IMG/VR virus record: IMGVR_UViG_3300033144_003964
Span: 1-35,640 of that record
DNA from: a virus
Strand: one strand, 5' to 3'
DNA: 35,640 nucleotides
Numbering within the stretch: the first letter of the stretch is position 1; each line of letters begins with the position of its first letter. Shown in pieces: positions 24,817-32,033 of the stretch. The notes under the pieces were generated by a model that searched no databases, was not told the origin of the DNA, and saw only the letters and a list, made by a program, of their open reading frames with translations. The position numbers were made by a program, and so were the translations under genes.

Positions 24817-26130
24817 TTAAGCCATTTTAGCTTTTAGTTTGTTGATTTTAGCAGCAATTGAAGCTTTGCATTTATCAGGATTCTTGGATTTAGCACAAGC
24901 AGAAGCAGCTTTACTTAAATCAGCAATTTGAGCTTTAATAGCAGTAGCTTTATATTTAGCCATACAACCAGCTTTATCACCTTGACCAGCACAGGCTTTT
25001 GCAGCTTTTGAAAAATAACTCTTATATATCTTTGAAGCACCATAAGCTAACAGAGCAGCCAATGCAGTTCCACCCAATGCCATTCCAGCACCAGATGTTG
25101 CAAATGCTTTGGCTTTAGCAGCAATTGAAGCAGCACTTGGTAATTTTGCAGCCAACTGAGACAGTTTACCTTTTGCAGCAATAGCTTTTTGTTTTAACAT
25201 TGCAGCACCTTTACCAGCAGCAGCTTTACCTTTCATAGCAAGTGGGGCAGCAGCAGCAGCACCTTTACCAGCTATTTCTTTACCTTTTTGATATCCCTTA
25301 ACAGCAGCAGCTTTACCTTTTTTAATAGCACTTCTTGCTAACTCACCAGCAGTAACAGTTTTAACAGCACTAGCTTGTTTCTTTTTAACAGCAGCAGACA
25401 TTCCAGCAGCACCAGCACCAGCACCAGCAGCATGGGCAACTTTAGCTCGTTCTTTATCAATTTCACTTTTTAAGGTATTTAAAGTTGATTTAATTTGAGC
25501 TTTACGAGCATCAGCTTTTGGACCTTTTGTTTTTGCCCATTTTCGAAACATAGCCATATTTTTATCAACTTGACCTTTTAAAGCTTTCATTCTAGGAGTT
25601 TCTTTAGCAGAAGCCTCGGTCAATAAATCCAACTGAGAACTTGAAACTTCAAATTCTGTTAATGGCACAAAATTAGTACCAGCAGCTTGATTGAAAGTCT
25701 CATATAAATTATATTCTTCTTCCAAATTTTGATCTTCTTCAGGAAGTCCTTTATCCATCAACATTGACATAACTTGATAATCAGTAGCTTCATTTAAAAC
25801 AAAATTTGTCATCTCTTCTAAAGCTTCTTCAGGATGACCCAAAGTTTCAAGATATTCACATAAAGTTTCACGAGCAATACCCATGAAAGTTAAAGTGTCT
25901 TCTAATATTTCAATCATTCCATTTTCAACTAAATTTTCAAATCTTTCATTAACGATTTGTTTTGCATCCTCGGCAATCTTAACCATTTTACCATCGATTA
26001 TTAATGATTTAATTTGAATCTCACTAGCTTCTTCTGCAATAAAATTAAACAATTGTTTCTTAGCCGATTCAGAATAATCAGATTCCAGAACCATTCCACC
26101 GGCCAGTAATTTTAAATCTTTTGATGTCAT
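24817..26130 (-). CDS. Ala/Lys-rich protein with EA-x-D-x-Q modules and twin CX8C tail, 437 aa (family member 1)
   Basis: The N-terminal half has repeated helical modules: FIAEEASEIQIKSLI (about 29-43) and FVLNEATDYQVMSML. The middle (about 240-345) is an Ala/Gly/Lys repeat like histone-H1 or pilin-linker sequences (KGKAAAGKGAAM). A hydrophobic helix (GMALGGTALAALLAYGA) leads into a C-terminal domain with C380-x8-C389 and C412-x8-C421, 22 residues apart. GCA codons dominate the repeat, unlike its AT-rich neighbours. LNE and LTE sequences resemble T4 prohead protease sites. It directly follows the tail tube gene and ends at a terminator, so it should be highly made. Function unknown. Confidence 0.7.
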   Translation of the reverse strand: MTSKDLKLLAGGMVLESDYSESAKKQLFNFIAEEASEIQIKSLIIDGKMVKIAEDAKQIVNERFENLVENGMIEILEDTLTFMGIARETLCEYLETLGHPEEALEEMTNFVLNEATDYQVMSMLMDKGLPEEDQNLEEEYNLYETFNQAAGTNFVPLTEFEVSSSQLDLLTEASAKETPRMKALKGQVDKNMAMFRKWAKTKGPKADARKAQIKSTLNTLKSEIDKERAKVAHAAGAGAGAAGMSAAVKKKQASAVKTVTAGELARSAIKKGKAAAVKGYQKGKEIAGKGAAAAAPLAMKGKAAAGKGAAMLKQKAIAAKGKLSQLAAKLPSAASIAAKAKAFATSGAGMALGGTALAALLAYGASKIYKSYFSKAAKACAGQGDKAGCMAKYKATAIKAQIADLSKAASACAKSKNPDKCKASIAAKINKLKAKMA

Positions 26131-26165
26131 TTGTTTTCCTCCAAATTAAATATAATTATGGGCTA

Positions 26166-26885
26166 TTAAATAGATAATCCGTAATTTTCAACAACAGATC
26201 TTGAAGATGCAACAATACCGTCAGATAATGCTTGACATTTATCATACACCCATGATTCATGATAAGGATAATCAATATTAAATTCAATTTCAACATCTAA
26301 TCTTGCTACGTTTTCAACATCACCAGCATAGAGATCTTGAGGATCTTTTGTTGGGAATACACCATCATAAGCAGCATAATATTCAACTGAATTTCCATCA
26401 GGAGCAGTTGTCCAGTAATACATCAAACCAGCATATGTGTTCTTTGTTAATCCAGAACCGTCTTCACCATCGATTAAATTTGAAGCACCAGTTCTATAAT
26501 CTCTAATCATTTTAGTCCAACCGTGCATAATATCGAGAATAGGTGTTTTGTTAAATTCTATAAATTTTAAAGTTATAGAATTACCATAATCAATATTGCC
26601 TGGAACGGCCCATTTGACTCCACCAAGTCCTGTAAATTCAATTTTGTTTAAAGTTCCACCTGGAGGAGTAACACCAGTACAAGAAGCAGCTAAAATATTT
26701 TTAATCTCTGAGTTGCTTGCAATACCAGCCTTTCCAGGAGTTACATATGAAGCTAATTGAGTCGGCAACTTATCAAACCAAATGAAAAAATAACCTGAAA
26801 CGTATGGATCAGCAACACCAATTGTAGTTCCCCCGAATTTACGTGAGAACAGGTTCTGACCTAATTCTGCAAACGAGTACTTCAT
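26166..26885 (-). CDS. Tail tube protein, T4 gp19-like, 239 aa
   Basis: Typical tube protein features: a beta-rich core with YFFIWFDKLP, a TGLGGVKWAVPGNIDYGNSITLKFIE strand pair, a helix in LDIMHGWTKMIRDYRTG, and a C-terminal AAYDGVFPTKDPQDLYAGDVENVARLDVEIEFNIDYPYHE, which matches the conserved end of gp19-like proteins (P-x-x-DPQ-x-L, then a final strand). Hexameric rings stack to form the inner tube of the contractile tail. A GGAGG ribosome site fits the ATG. The conserved 15-base element lies 50 bases upstream, and the sheath gene is outside this window. Confidence 0.9.
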   Translation of the reverse strand: MKYSFAELGQNLFSRKFGGTTIGVADPYVSGYFFIWFDKLPTQLASYVTPGKAGIASNSEIKNILAASCTGVTPPGGTLNKIEFTGLGGVKWAVPGNIDYGNSITLKFIEFNKTPILDIMHGWTKMIRDYRTGASNLIDGEDGSGLTKNTYAGLMYYWTTAPDGNSVEYYAAYDGVFPTKDPQDLYAGDVENVARLDVEIEFNIDYPYHESWVYDKCQALSDGIVASSRSVVENYGLSI

Positions 26886-26934
26886 AATAATTATACCTCC
26901 ACATTAATATTTATCTTATTAAATAAAACTCTAC

Positions 26935-26949
26935 TATTATTTTGTTCCC
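26935..26949 (-). promoter_or_regulatory. Conserved GGGAACAAAATAATA element (copy 2)
   Basis: Identical over 15 bases to copy 1 (5876-5890), on the - strand, 50-64 bases upstream of the tail-tube start. Preceded by TTAATTGAACC. See copy 1 for the reasoning. Confidence 0.6.
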
Positions 26950-27000
26950 GGTTCAATTAAATACAAATTATAACACAACAAATTTAAAAAGGAGATTTGT

Positions 27001-27595
27001 ATGCAAGAAATATGGAATTTAATTAAGGATTTTGAAAATTATGAAATTAGTAATTTTGGCAGAGTTAGAAGTTTTAAAAGATATAAAAATGGAAAAATAT
27101 TAAATTATTACATTAATTCTAATGGTTATCATTTTCTAAAATTATATCTAAACGGAACACCAAATAATAAAAGAATCCATCGATTAGTATTAGAGACATT
27201 TAATCCAATTGATAATATGAATAATTTTGATGTTAATCATAAGGATGGAAACAAAGAAAATAATTATATTGAGAATTTAGAAATGGGTAACACGATCAGA
27301 AAATACCCATCATGCCTTTACTATTGGATTACAAAATAATAAAGGTGAAAATAATCCAAATTATGGAAAACATCATTCAGAAGAAACTAGAAAATTAATA
27401 TCAAAAAAAGCTAAAGGTAAATATAAAGGAGAAAATAATCCAAGTTCAATATTAACAGAACAAGATGTTATTGAAATTAGAATTGATTTAAAAGATGGAA
27501 AATTAACTCAAAAAGAAATAGGTGAAAAATTTGGAGTTTCACATATAACAATTTCAGATATTAAAAGAAAAAAAACATGGAGTCATATTAAATAA
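27001..27595 (+). pseudogene. HNH homing endonuclease, one frameshift at 27281-27283
   Basis: The intact part (WNLIKDFENYEISNFGRVRSF, then NHKDGNKENNYIENLE) is NUMOD4 plus HNH_3. After NLE the frame is lost: removing one A from the AAA at 27281-27283 restores EWVTRSENTHHAF, a NUMOD3 segment (NNPNYGKHHSEETRKLISKKAKG), NPSSILTEQD and a helix-turn-helix ending KTWSHIK at 27595. It is a paralogue of the HNH at 17592-18098. AAAGGAG precedes the ATG. It lies on the + strand between two - strand phage genes, so it is clearly an inserted element. Confidence 0.85.
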
Positions 27596-27612
27596 TTGGC
27601 TCCATTTATTTT
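27577..27612. terminator. Bidirectional terminator between HNH and HAD genes
   Basis: A 9-bp stem (27577-27585 with 27597-27605, one G-T) with an 11-base loop, followed by T-rich sequence on the + strand and A-rich sequence upstream for the - strand. It overlaps the end of the HNH coding sequence (last codons and stop). Confidence 0.7.
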
Positions 27613-28226
27613 CTATTTTTTCGTTCCATGATCCTTTCACCAATGATTTTTTTAATCTGTGGTAAATCTCCCTTCCAATCTCCACTAAAACGAAATCCAT
27701 TATCATCAATATATATTAAAGCAGATAATTTATCACCTGTAATATCATCATAATAAATATCATGCTTATTGAAAAACTCTTTCAGTTTTTTAATTTGATC
27801 ATTGTAATCAATGTCTTCCGATTTACAAGCTCTAGTTGTAAATATTACTATATCAACATTATTATAAGTATTACGAATGTCATCAATAGATTCTTTAACT
27901 TTTTCAATTACGTCACCATCCATTGCACCATTATTCCAGTGACCACCATATTTATGAATAACTCCATCAAAATCTATTAAAACCCGATGACGAAACGGTT
28001 CGGTTTGTTCATCAAGTAAAAGTTTTCTTTTTTTATTTCTTTTCTTTTTATCATCTGGAAGAACTGCAACAAATGATTTCTTTTTTGGATAAGTAGTTTT
28101 CTTAACCATACCTTGAGGTTGATCAATTTTAAATCCCATTCCGGCAGCACTAGAAGTAGTGGGTCCACCCCCACATCCACATTCATTTTTTTGAATTGAT
28201 TCTAAATATTTTCCAAGTTTTTTCAT
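27606..28226 (-). CDS. HAD-superfamily phosphatase with N-terminal extension, 206 aa
   Basis: Residues 80-200 form a HAD core: VLIDFDGVIH (nucleophile D85 and D87), VDIVIFTTRA (motif II threonine), a lysine region (DKLSAL) and IYIDDNGFRF (motif IV acidic pair). Similar small HAD proteins in phages act as nucleotide or polynucleotide phosphatases. The N-terminal ~78 residues are unlike HAD caps: a short helix, then ECGCGGGPT, then a long Lys-rich linker, which may anchor it in the virion or bind nucleic acid. It carries the conserved 15-base element 26-40 bases upstream and ends at a bidirectional terminator. Confidence 0.8.
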   Translation of the reverse strand: MKKLGKYLESIQKNECGCGGGPTTSSAAGMGFKIDQPQGMVKKTTYPKKKSFVAVLPDDKKKRNKKRKLLLDEQTEPFRHRVLIDFDGVIHKYGGHWNNGAMDGDVIEKVKESIDDIRNTYNNVDIVIFTTRACKSEDIDYNDQIKKLKEFFNKHDIYYDDITGDKLSALIYIDDNGFRFSGDWKGDLPQIKKIIGERIMERKNRK

Positions 28227-28251
28227 TTCATGACTCTCCTAGTTTATTATT

Positions 28252-28266
28252 TAGTAATTTGTTCCC
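28252..28266 (-). promoter_or_regulatory. Conserved GGGAACAAA element (copy 3, 13/15)
   Basis: GGGAACAAATTACTA on the - strand, 26-40 bases upstream of the HAD gene start, matching copies 1 and 2 at 13 of 15 bases. TTAAT lies 10 bases before the GGG, as in copy 1. Confidence 0.5.
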
Positions 28267-28294
28267 AGTTTGGTTGATTAATTTGGATAGTATT

Positions 28295-28317
28295 ATATAT
28301 ATTAATATATGATAATT
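28295..28317 (+). promoter_or_regulatory. AT-rich upstream element, copy 1
   Basis: A 23-base stretch (ATATATATTAATAT, then ATGATAATT) matches 33346-33368 at 21 of 23 positions. Both copies lie 60-85 bases before the first gene of a + strand operon. Probably a promoter for non-virion genes; AT-rich background limits confidence. Confidence 0.45.
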
Positions 28318-28378
28318 AAAACCAATATTAACACTTTATTTTTATGGAGGATATAAATGATATCGACTCTTAAGTTGG

Positions 28379-28540
28379 ATGAAGCTACCTATAAAGAAAG
28401 CAATTAAAGAATATGTTTTATTGAAGAAAAAGAAACAAATTAAAAATATTAGATTGTCCTACAGTGGTAGTTATCCCGGAGAGCCAGAATCTTATTCTTA
28501 TTATTCAGCAGAGGTTGATATTGTTAAAGAAGATATTTAA
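28379..28540 (+). CDS. Small basic protein, 53 aa (start uncertain)
   Basis: The frame encodes MKLPIKKAIKEYVLLKKKKQ followed by IKNIRLSYSGSYPGEPESYSYYSAEVDIVKEDI. It has no ribosome site of its own: the strong GGAGG at 28346-28350 serves an ATG at 28357 in another frame that stops after 16 codons. Either that mini-frame is a leader or a frameshift separates start and body. Function unknown. It ends 25 nt before the transglutaminase-like gene. Confidence 0.45.
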   Translation: MKLPIKKAIKEYVLLKKKKQIKNIRLSYSGSYPGEPESYSYYSAEVDIVKEDI

Positions 28541-28565
28541 TAACACTAATATTATGGAGGATAGA

Positions 28566-29291
28566 ATGTCAATCAGATCAATTAATCCATATATTATGAA
28601 TTTATTTCCAAAGACAAATTCAGGTGGTCATTGGATGACAAATAGAGAATCCAATGTAAGTATTATCAGAAATACTCTTAACTTTATTAATAAGATGAAG
28701 AGTATTGCTTCTGGTGTTGATGTTCAAGAAAGTGGGTTGGATCATCATAAGTATATTACACCAAATCATCCAGTAATTAAGAATCTTGCCAGAGAGATAA
28801 TCAAGAGTTCGGATTACTCTGATGATGGTAAAATGTATGCCATCGAGCAATGGGTAAATAAAAACATCAAGTACATCACCGATATTAAAAACTACGGTAT
28901 GATGGAACGGTGGGCTTACCCATTTGAAACCATTAAAAGAGGATCTGGAGATTGTGAAGATCAAGCATATCTGGTCCACAGTCTAGCATTAGCTTCTGGT
29001 ATTAACCCTGATAGAATTAGGACATACGGTGGATTGGTTTTTGATCCTCGTAGTGTTTCTCCAGGGGGTCATGCATGGAGTGTGTACAAGAGGGAATATG
29101 ATAATAAATGGATTGCTGTTGACACAACCTATTATGCTGTCAACATTCCTTTTAATGATCGTATTCCTATATCCAAGGATCTTCGATATATCGATGATTT
29201 TTGGTATATTGAGAAGTTTAAAACTACAGAAACTCCATATGCAAATCCGATCAGATATTCAAAAGGAATTCTTTTAGATATAGAATTTTAG
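28566..29291 (+). CDS. Transglutaminase-like cysteine protease-fold protein, 241 aa
   Basis: The catalytic triad of the transglutaminase-like fold is plain: C120 in GSGDCEDQAYLVHSLALASGI, H159 in GGHAWSVYKRE and D176 in WIAVDTTY. The helix before it (YAIEQWVNKNIKYITD) is also typical. Such proteins cut or crosslink peptides. Phage and bacterial versions often act as peptidases or amidases. The start is ATG 28566 with GGAGG at 28556-28560, not the longer frame from 28464. No signal peptide, so it acts in the host cytoplasm or in the virion. Confidence 0.85.
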   Translation: MSIRSINPYIMNLFPKTNSGGHWMTNRESNVSIIRNTLNFINKMKSIASGVDVQESGLDHHKYITPNHPVIKNLAREIIKSSDYSDDGKMYAIEQWVNKNIKYITDIKNYGMMERWAYPFETIKRGSGDCEDQAYLVHSLALASGINPDRIRTYGGLVFDPRSVSPGGHAWSVYKREYDNKWIAVDTTYYAVNIPFNDRIPISKDLRYIDDFWYIEKFKTTETPYANPIRYSKGILLDIEF

Positions 29292-29331
29292 TAAAACTGA
29301 AAATAAACCGTCACGTTATTAGGAGTCAAAA

Positions 29332-29628
29332 ATGGACTTTATATTAATAGCATTTGGACAATATGCTTTTAAAAGAAATGTAAAATTAATAACAGTGTTG
29401 CAAATATTACTTAGTGGTGTTCATCCACTTTGGGATCAACGTAGTAATTCATTAGAAGGATTATGGGAAAAAGAAGGTCAAAGAGATTATATATTAATGA
29501 AACACGACGATCCTTCTTTCGTTGTCATCAAATCAGGATCTAACACATTTCAAATAACGACCAAAATTCTTCGAGAGCAACTTGAAAAAACACTTGCCAG
29601 TAGAATCATAAAAGAACATCTACTATAA
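29332..29628 (+). CDS. Hypothetical protein, 98 aa
   Basis: Not recognised. The N-terminus is mildly hydrophobic (MDFILIAFGQYAF ... LITVLQILLSGV), followed by WDQRSNSLEGLWEKEG, a beta-rich centre and a helical tail. The ATG is preceded by TAGGAG. It begins 40 nt after the transglutaminase-like gene and ends 12 nt before the next small frame, in a run of tightly packed + strand genes. Confidence 0.6.
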   Translation: MDFILIAFGQYAFKRNVKLITVLQILLSGVHPLWDQRSNSLEGLWEKEGQRDYILMKHDDPSFVVIKSGSNTFQITTKILREQLEKTLASRIIKEHLL

Positions 29629-29640
29629 GGAGACTTCTCA

Positions 29641-29766
29641 ATGACTTTTCCAATGAGTACATGTGCTGGAAAAAAGAAACGATATTTATATGAAACTCTA
29701 ATTGAAGGAGGAACATTTATTCTTGAGCAAGAAAAAGAAAAAACCATTAAAAATAAACCCGATTGA
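29641..29766 (+). CDS. Small protein, 41 aa
   Basis: Begins MTFPMSTCAGKKKRYLYETL after AAGGAGA and ends in a Lys/Glu-rich tail. It overlaps the next frame (29723) by 44 bases in a different phase. The good ribosome site and position in the operon support it. Function unknown. Confidence 0.5.
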   Translation: MTFPMSTCAGKKKRYLYETLIEGGTFILEQEKEKTIKNKPD

Positions 29767-29896
29767 TATTATCATGGGTATAAGAAAGCTATGGAAGATT
29801 AATCCTGTTACGAGAGTAATTCCTGATAAAAAGAAATACAATCGTAAACGGGATAAAGCAATTAAGAAGGACGAGTTTAAAAATGGAAGAATTTGA
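29723..29896 (+). CDS. Small very basic protein, 57 aa
   Basis: The start is TTG 29723, placed 11 bases after AAGGAGG (29705-29711), giving SKKKKKPLKINPIDIIMG followed by NPVTRVIPDKKKYNRKRDKAIKK. About 40 percent of residues are Lys or Arg, as expected for a nucleic-acid- or ribosome-associated peptide. Phages often encode short proteins with this NPVTR-x-IP-x-KKKY motif; no function is known to me. It overlaps both neighbours. Confidence 0.55.
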   Translation: MSKKKKKPLKINPIDIIMGIRKLWKINPVTRVIPDKKKYNRKRDKAIKKDEFKNGRI

Positions 29897-30212
29897 CGAC
29901 TTTGAATCATCATTTGATTATGAGTATATGTACCCTTACGAAATAAGTCCTGTTAGTATGGAATACGGTAATGATTTTGGATATAAAAACTTTTATACGA
30001 ATACTAGTAAAAAAAATGTTCCAATGTTCAAAGCATCAGCTAAATTTGCCGGAATAAAAATTATAGTTCGTGAAAAAGCTTATAGTATGTCCGGTGTATT
30101 AATTTCTGAGTATTCAGCAATAATTTGGGGAACAGTTAAAAGATCAAAAAAACAAAATAGATTATTTAAATTATATTTTGATGGTCTTAGGGATTTATTT
30201 GGTTACTCGTAA
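29883..30212 (+). CDS. Hypothetical protein, 109 aa
   Basis: The N-terminus is acidic and aromatic (MEEFDDFESSFDYEYMYPYE), the C-terminal half basic (TVKRSKKQNRLFKLY). Such a two-part charge layout suits a protein-protein or nucleic-acid contact. Starts within the previous gene (14-base overlap). No family recognised. Confidence 0.6.
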   Translation: MEEFDDFESSFDYEYMYPYEISPVSMEYGNDFGYKNFYTNTSKKNVPMFKASAKFAGIKIIVREKAYSMSGVLISEYSAIIWGTVKRSKKQNRLFKLYFDGLRDLFGYS

Positions 30213-30227
30213 TATAAGGAGATTAAA

Positions 30228-30755
30228 ATGAGTTATGAAGTGTTTGCTGAATTTCCCGTTGAACAGATCAAACCGTTAATTTCTGCTGATGAAAATCAAC
30301 GAATTAAAATCGAAGGATTTTCAGTGAGAGTTGGCAGCACAAGACTACAAACTATGGGTAGATCTCAAAAATGTGTTTCTTGTGAACGTGAAGGTGTCGT
30401 GTTTAGACTAGAACGGACCCGACGAGCAAAAGGAAAAGGGAGAGAGAGACATCCAGAGTACCGTCAGAACCCACATTTTAACTTATATGCCATTGAATAT
30501 ATACCTGTGAAAAAAGGTTCGAATAGGAGACAACGTAGGTATATTTTGATGACCAGAGATCATATATACCCAAGATCAAAAGGAGGACCAGATTCTGTTG
30601 ATAATAGCCAAACTATGTGTGAGAGATGTAATAGGTTAAAATCTGATAGAGTGGAGGCCAAACAAATTACTCAAGAACCGGTACAGGAGGTATTGAAATC
30701 AATACCGATTATGTTTCCATTGGCAATAACACACGAACATTGTGTAAACTTTTAA
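30228..30755 (+). CDS. HNH endonuclease-like protein with CxxC zinc site, 175 aa
   Basis: The C-terminal half has the classic HNH core TRDHIYPRSKGGPDSVDNSQTMCERCNRLKSDR, with a partner CVSC (about residues 48-51) completing a four-cysteine zinc site. Unlike the NUMOD-type genes in this window it has no DNA-recognition modules and is tightly placed in the operon with AAGGAG ribosome sites on both sides. It is more likely a resident phage nuclease than a homing element. The basic middle (RRAKGKGRERHPEYRQ) would contact DNA. Confidence 0.8.
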   Translation: MSYEVFAEFPVEQIKPLISADENQRIKIEGFSVRVGSTRLQTMGRSQKCVSCEREGVVFRLERTRRAKGKGRERHPEYRQNPHFNLYAIEYIPVKKGSNRRQRRYILMTRDHIYPRSKGGPDSVDNSQTMCERCNRLKSDRVEAKQITQEPVQEVLKSIPIMFPLAITHEHCVNF

Positions 30756-30765
30756 GGAGATTAAA

Positions 30766-31062
30766 ATGTTTTTATTAATAGTTACCCCAAACGTTGATCT
30801 GATTCAAGATAATAATTCACCACCCATTTTAATTGAATGGATTAAAAGAATATCCGAAGAATACAAACACAAAGAAACTATTGATGTTGAATGGTTACAT
30901 CGAGAAGGTTTCGAGGATATTAACAAATCAGAATTCATCATGGAAGATCATCTTTGTTATGAAGTGGCCGATGGAAAAATGTTATTGATATCAGAAGAAG
31001 GTCGTACCATGACAATTGAAGATTTTCTTAAACGAGCCGAAGAACTATTACCGGGAGGATAA
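30766..31062 (+). CDS. Hypothetical acidic protein, 98 aa
   Basis: Not recognised. The N-terminus MFLLIVTPNVDLIQDN is a beta strand rather than a signal peptide. The remainder is acidic and helical (TMTIEDFLKRAEELL). AAGGAG precedes the ATG by 7 bases. It lies 10 nt after the HNH gene and 3 nt before the next. Confidence 0.6.
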   Translation: MFLLIVTPNVDLIQDNNSPPILIEWIKRISEEYKHKETIDVEWLHREGFEDINKSEFIMEDHLCYEVADGKMLLISEEGRTMTIEDFLKRAEELLPGG

Positions 31063-31065
31063 AAA

Positions 31066-31425
31066 ATGATATATCTTGTTGACAATTATCATCCTAAGAT
31101 GTGTGAAAGAAATCTCAGGGCATCAATAACTGAATACCCTTCATTTCTTCATTTTGCCAAAATGTTTTCAAAGGTTTTAAATCAGGGACTGGAATTCCAA
31201 ATAAAAGTTCAAAAAGACAATTTGGATAAATTTTGTAAAATGATGAAATTAAATTCAACTTTGTTAAAACCAGGACCACAACTCGAAGTAGAAGATCTTG
31301 AGGTTAATGATGTGGTGTTTTGTATTTGTCCTACACCTACACATAGTACCATATTTAGGTGCTTTCTTATAACAATTCATACAAAGGAAACAACTCATGC
31401 TAAGAAATTCCAAAAACCAGAATAA
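31066..31425 (+). CDS. Hypothetical protein, 119 aa
   Basis: Begins MIYLVDNYHPKMCERN, a short beta strand followed by a helix; the centre is Lys-rich and helical, and LEVEDLEVNDVVFCICPTP forms strands near the end. No family recognised with confidence. It begins three nt after the previous stop (GGGAGG overlaps the end of that gene) and overlaps the next by 29 bases. Confidence 0.6.
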   Translation: MIYLVDNYHPKMCERNLRASITEYPSFLHFAKMFSKVLNQGLEFQIKVQKDNLDKFCKMMKLNSTLLKPGPQLEVEDLEVNDVVFCICPTPTHSTIFRCFLITIHTKETTHAKKFQKPE

Positions 31426-31579
31426 TGCCATTCAACCGTTTGTCGATTTCTTTAATAATACCAATGATGATGAAATTGATTATCTTGAAGGAGAATTGTC
31501 GGTTCCTAATCTTGCCAAACTTGACGGGCAAGAAAAATTTCAAAAAATCAAACCTAAACGTAGATTACAAGAATGGTAA
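31397..31579 (+). CDS. Small hypothetical protein, 60 aa
   Basis: Starts inside the preceding gene, with AAAGGAA about 10 bases before the ATG. The N-terminal half is polar (MLRNSKNQNNAIQPFVDFF), the middle acidic (NTNDDEIDYLEGE) and the C-terminus basic (KIKPKRRLQEW). Function unknown. Ends 13 nt before the exported protein gene. Confidence 0.5.
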   Translation: MLRNSKNQNNAIQPFVDFFNNTNDDEIDYLEGELSVPNLAKLDGQEKFQKIKPKRRLQEW

Positions 31580-31592
31580 GGAGACCATCAAA

Positions 31593-32015
31593 ATGAAAAA
31601 AATAATAACTTTCATGATTTGTTTATTTATATTGACCACAATTTCTATTCCAACGATTTCACATGCTAAGTGGAAAGACCAGGAAAATGTCCAATTCATC
31701 GGCCAAATGGCTAGGGTTGATGTTGAACTGTCTTCATATAGTATTGACCTCAGTGAAGATCCCCTCGAACCTGGATGGATTGATACTGTGACATTTGATG
31801 TTACTAATTTAGGAACTATTGCTGTTACTTTAACTGGTATTCTTTCTGACGTTCCTTCATTTTTAACTGTTGTTCTTGATATTCCGGGTGGTGTGGTGCT
31901 TCCAGGTGAAGTTGTTATAGTCACCCTCAATCTATCCATACCAGAGGATATTGATCAGAGCTATGAAGAAGCCGATTCAGGATTCTCGTTAAGGATCACA
32001 GGAATCCAGTTATAA
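31593..32015 (+). CDS. Exported TasA/camelysin-like protein, 140 aa
   Basis: A signal peptide (MKKIITFMICLFILTTISIP, cleavage after SHA) is followed by a single beta-sandwich. The layout matches TasA/CalY-type proteins of Firmicutes: a strand with VDVELSSYSIDLSEDPLEPG, then VTFDVTNLGTIAVTLTG, a LPGEVVIVTLNLSIPEDID segment and the ending DSGFSLRITGIQL. In that family PGE-x-x-x-V-x-x, then LPED, then a final strand ending in IQ are usual. The start is ATG 31593 with AAGGAGA; the longer frame from 31425 overlaps another gene. Role inferred only: coating the cell surface. Confidence 0.55.
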   Translation: MKKIITFMICLFILTTISIPTISHAKWKDQENVQFIGQMARVDVELSSYSIDLSEDPLEPGWIDTVTFDVTNLGTIAVTLTGILSDVPSFLTVVLDIPGGVVLPGEVVIVTLNLSIPEDIDQSYEEADSGFSLRITGIQL

Positions 32016-32033
32016 CAGAGAAAGGGAACGGCA

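Noticed and set aside
24817-26130. GCA-rich repeats as a CRISPR-like or satellite array
   Set aside because: They encode an Ala/Lys-rich protein segment in frame, with no fixed repeat/spacer pattern. No CRISPR array is seen in the window.
28357-28407. 16-codon frame after a strong GGAGG
   Set aside because: Too short and without conserved features; noted as a possible leader or frameshift start of the 28379 gene only.
31066-31425. Possible AcrIII-1 (DUF1874)-like anti-CRISPR
   Set aside because: Only the short MIYL start and a few strands look similar; the family's conserved residues are not visible.
31425-31592. N-terminal extension of the TasA-like protein
   Set aside because: It overlaps another gene in a different phase, and the signal peptide and ribosome site fit ATG 31593.
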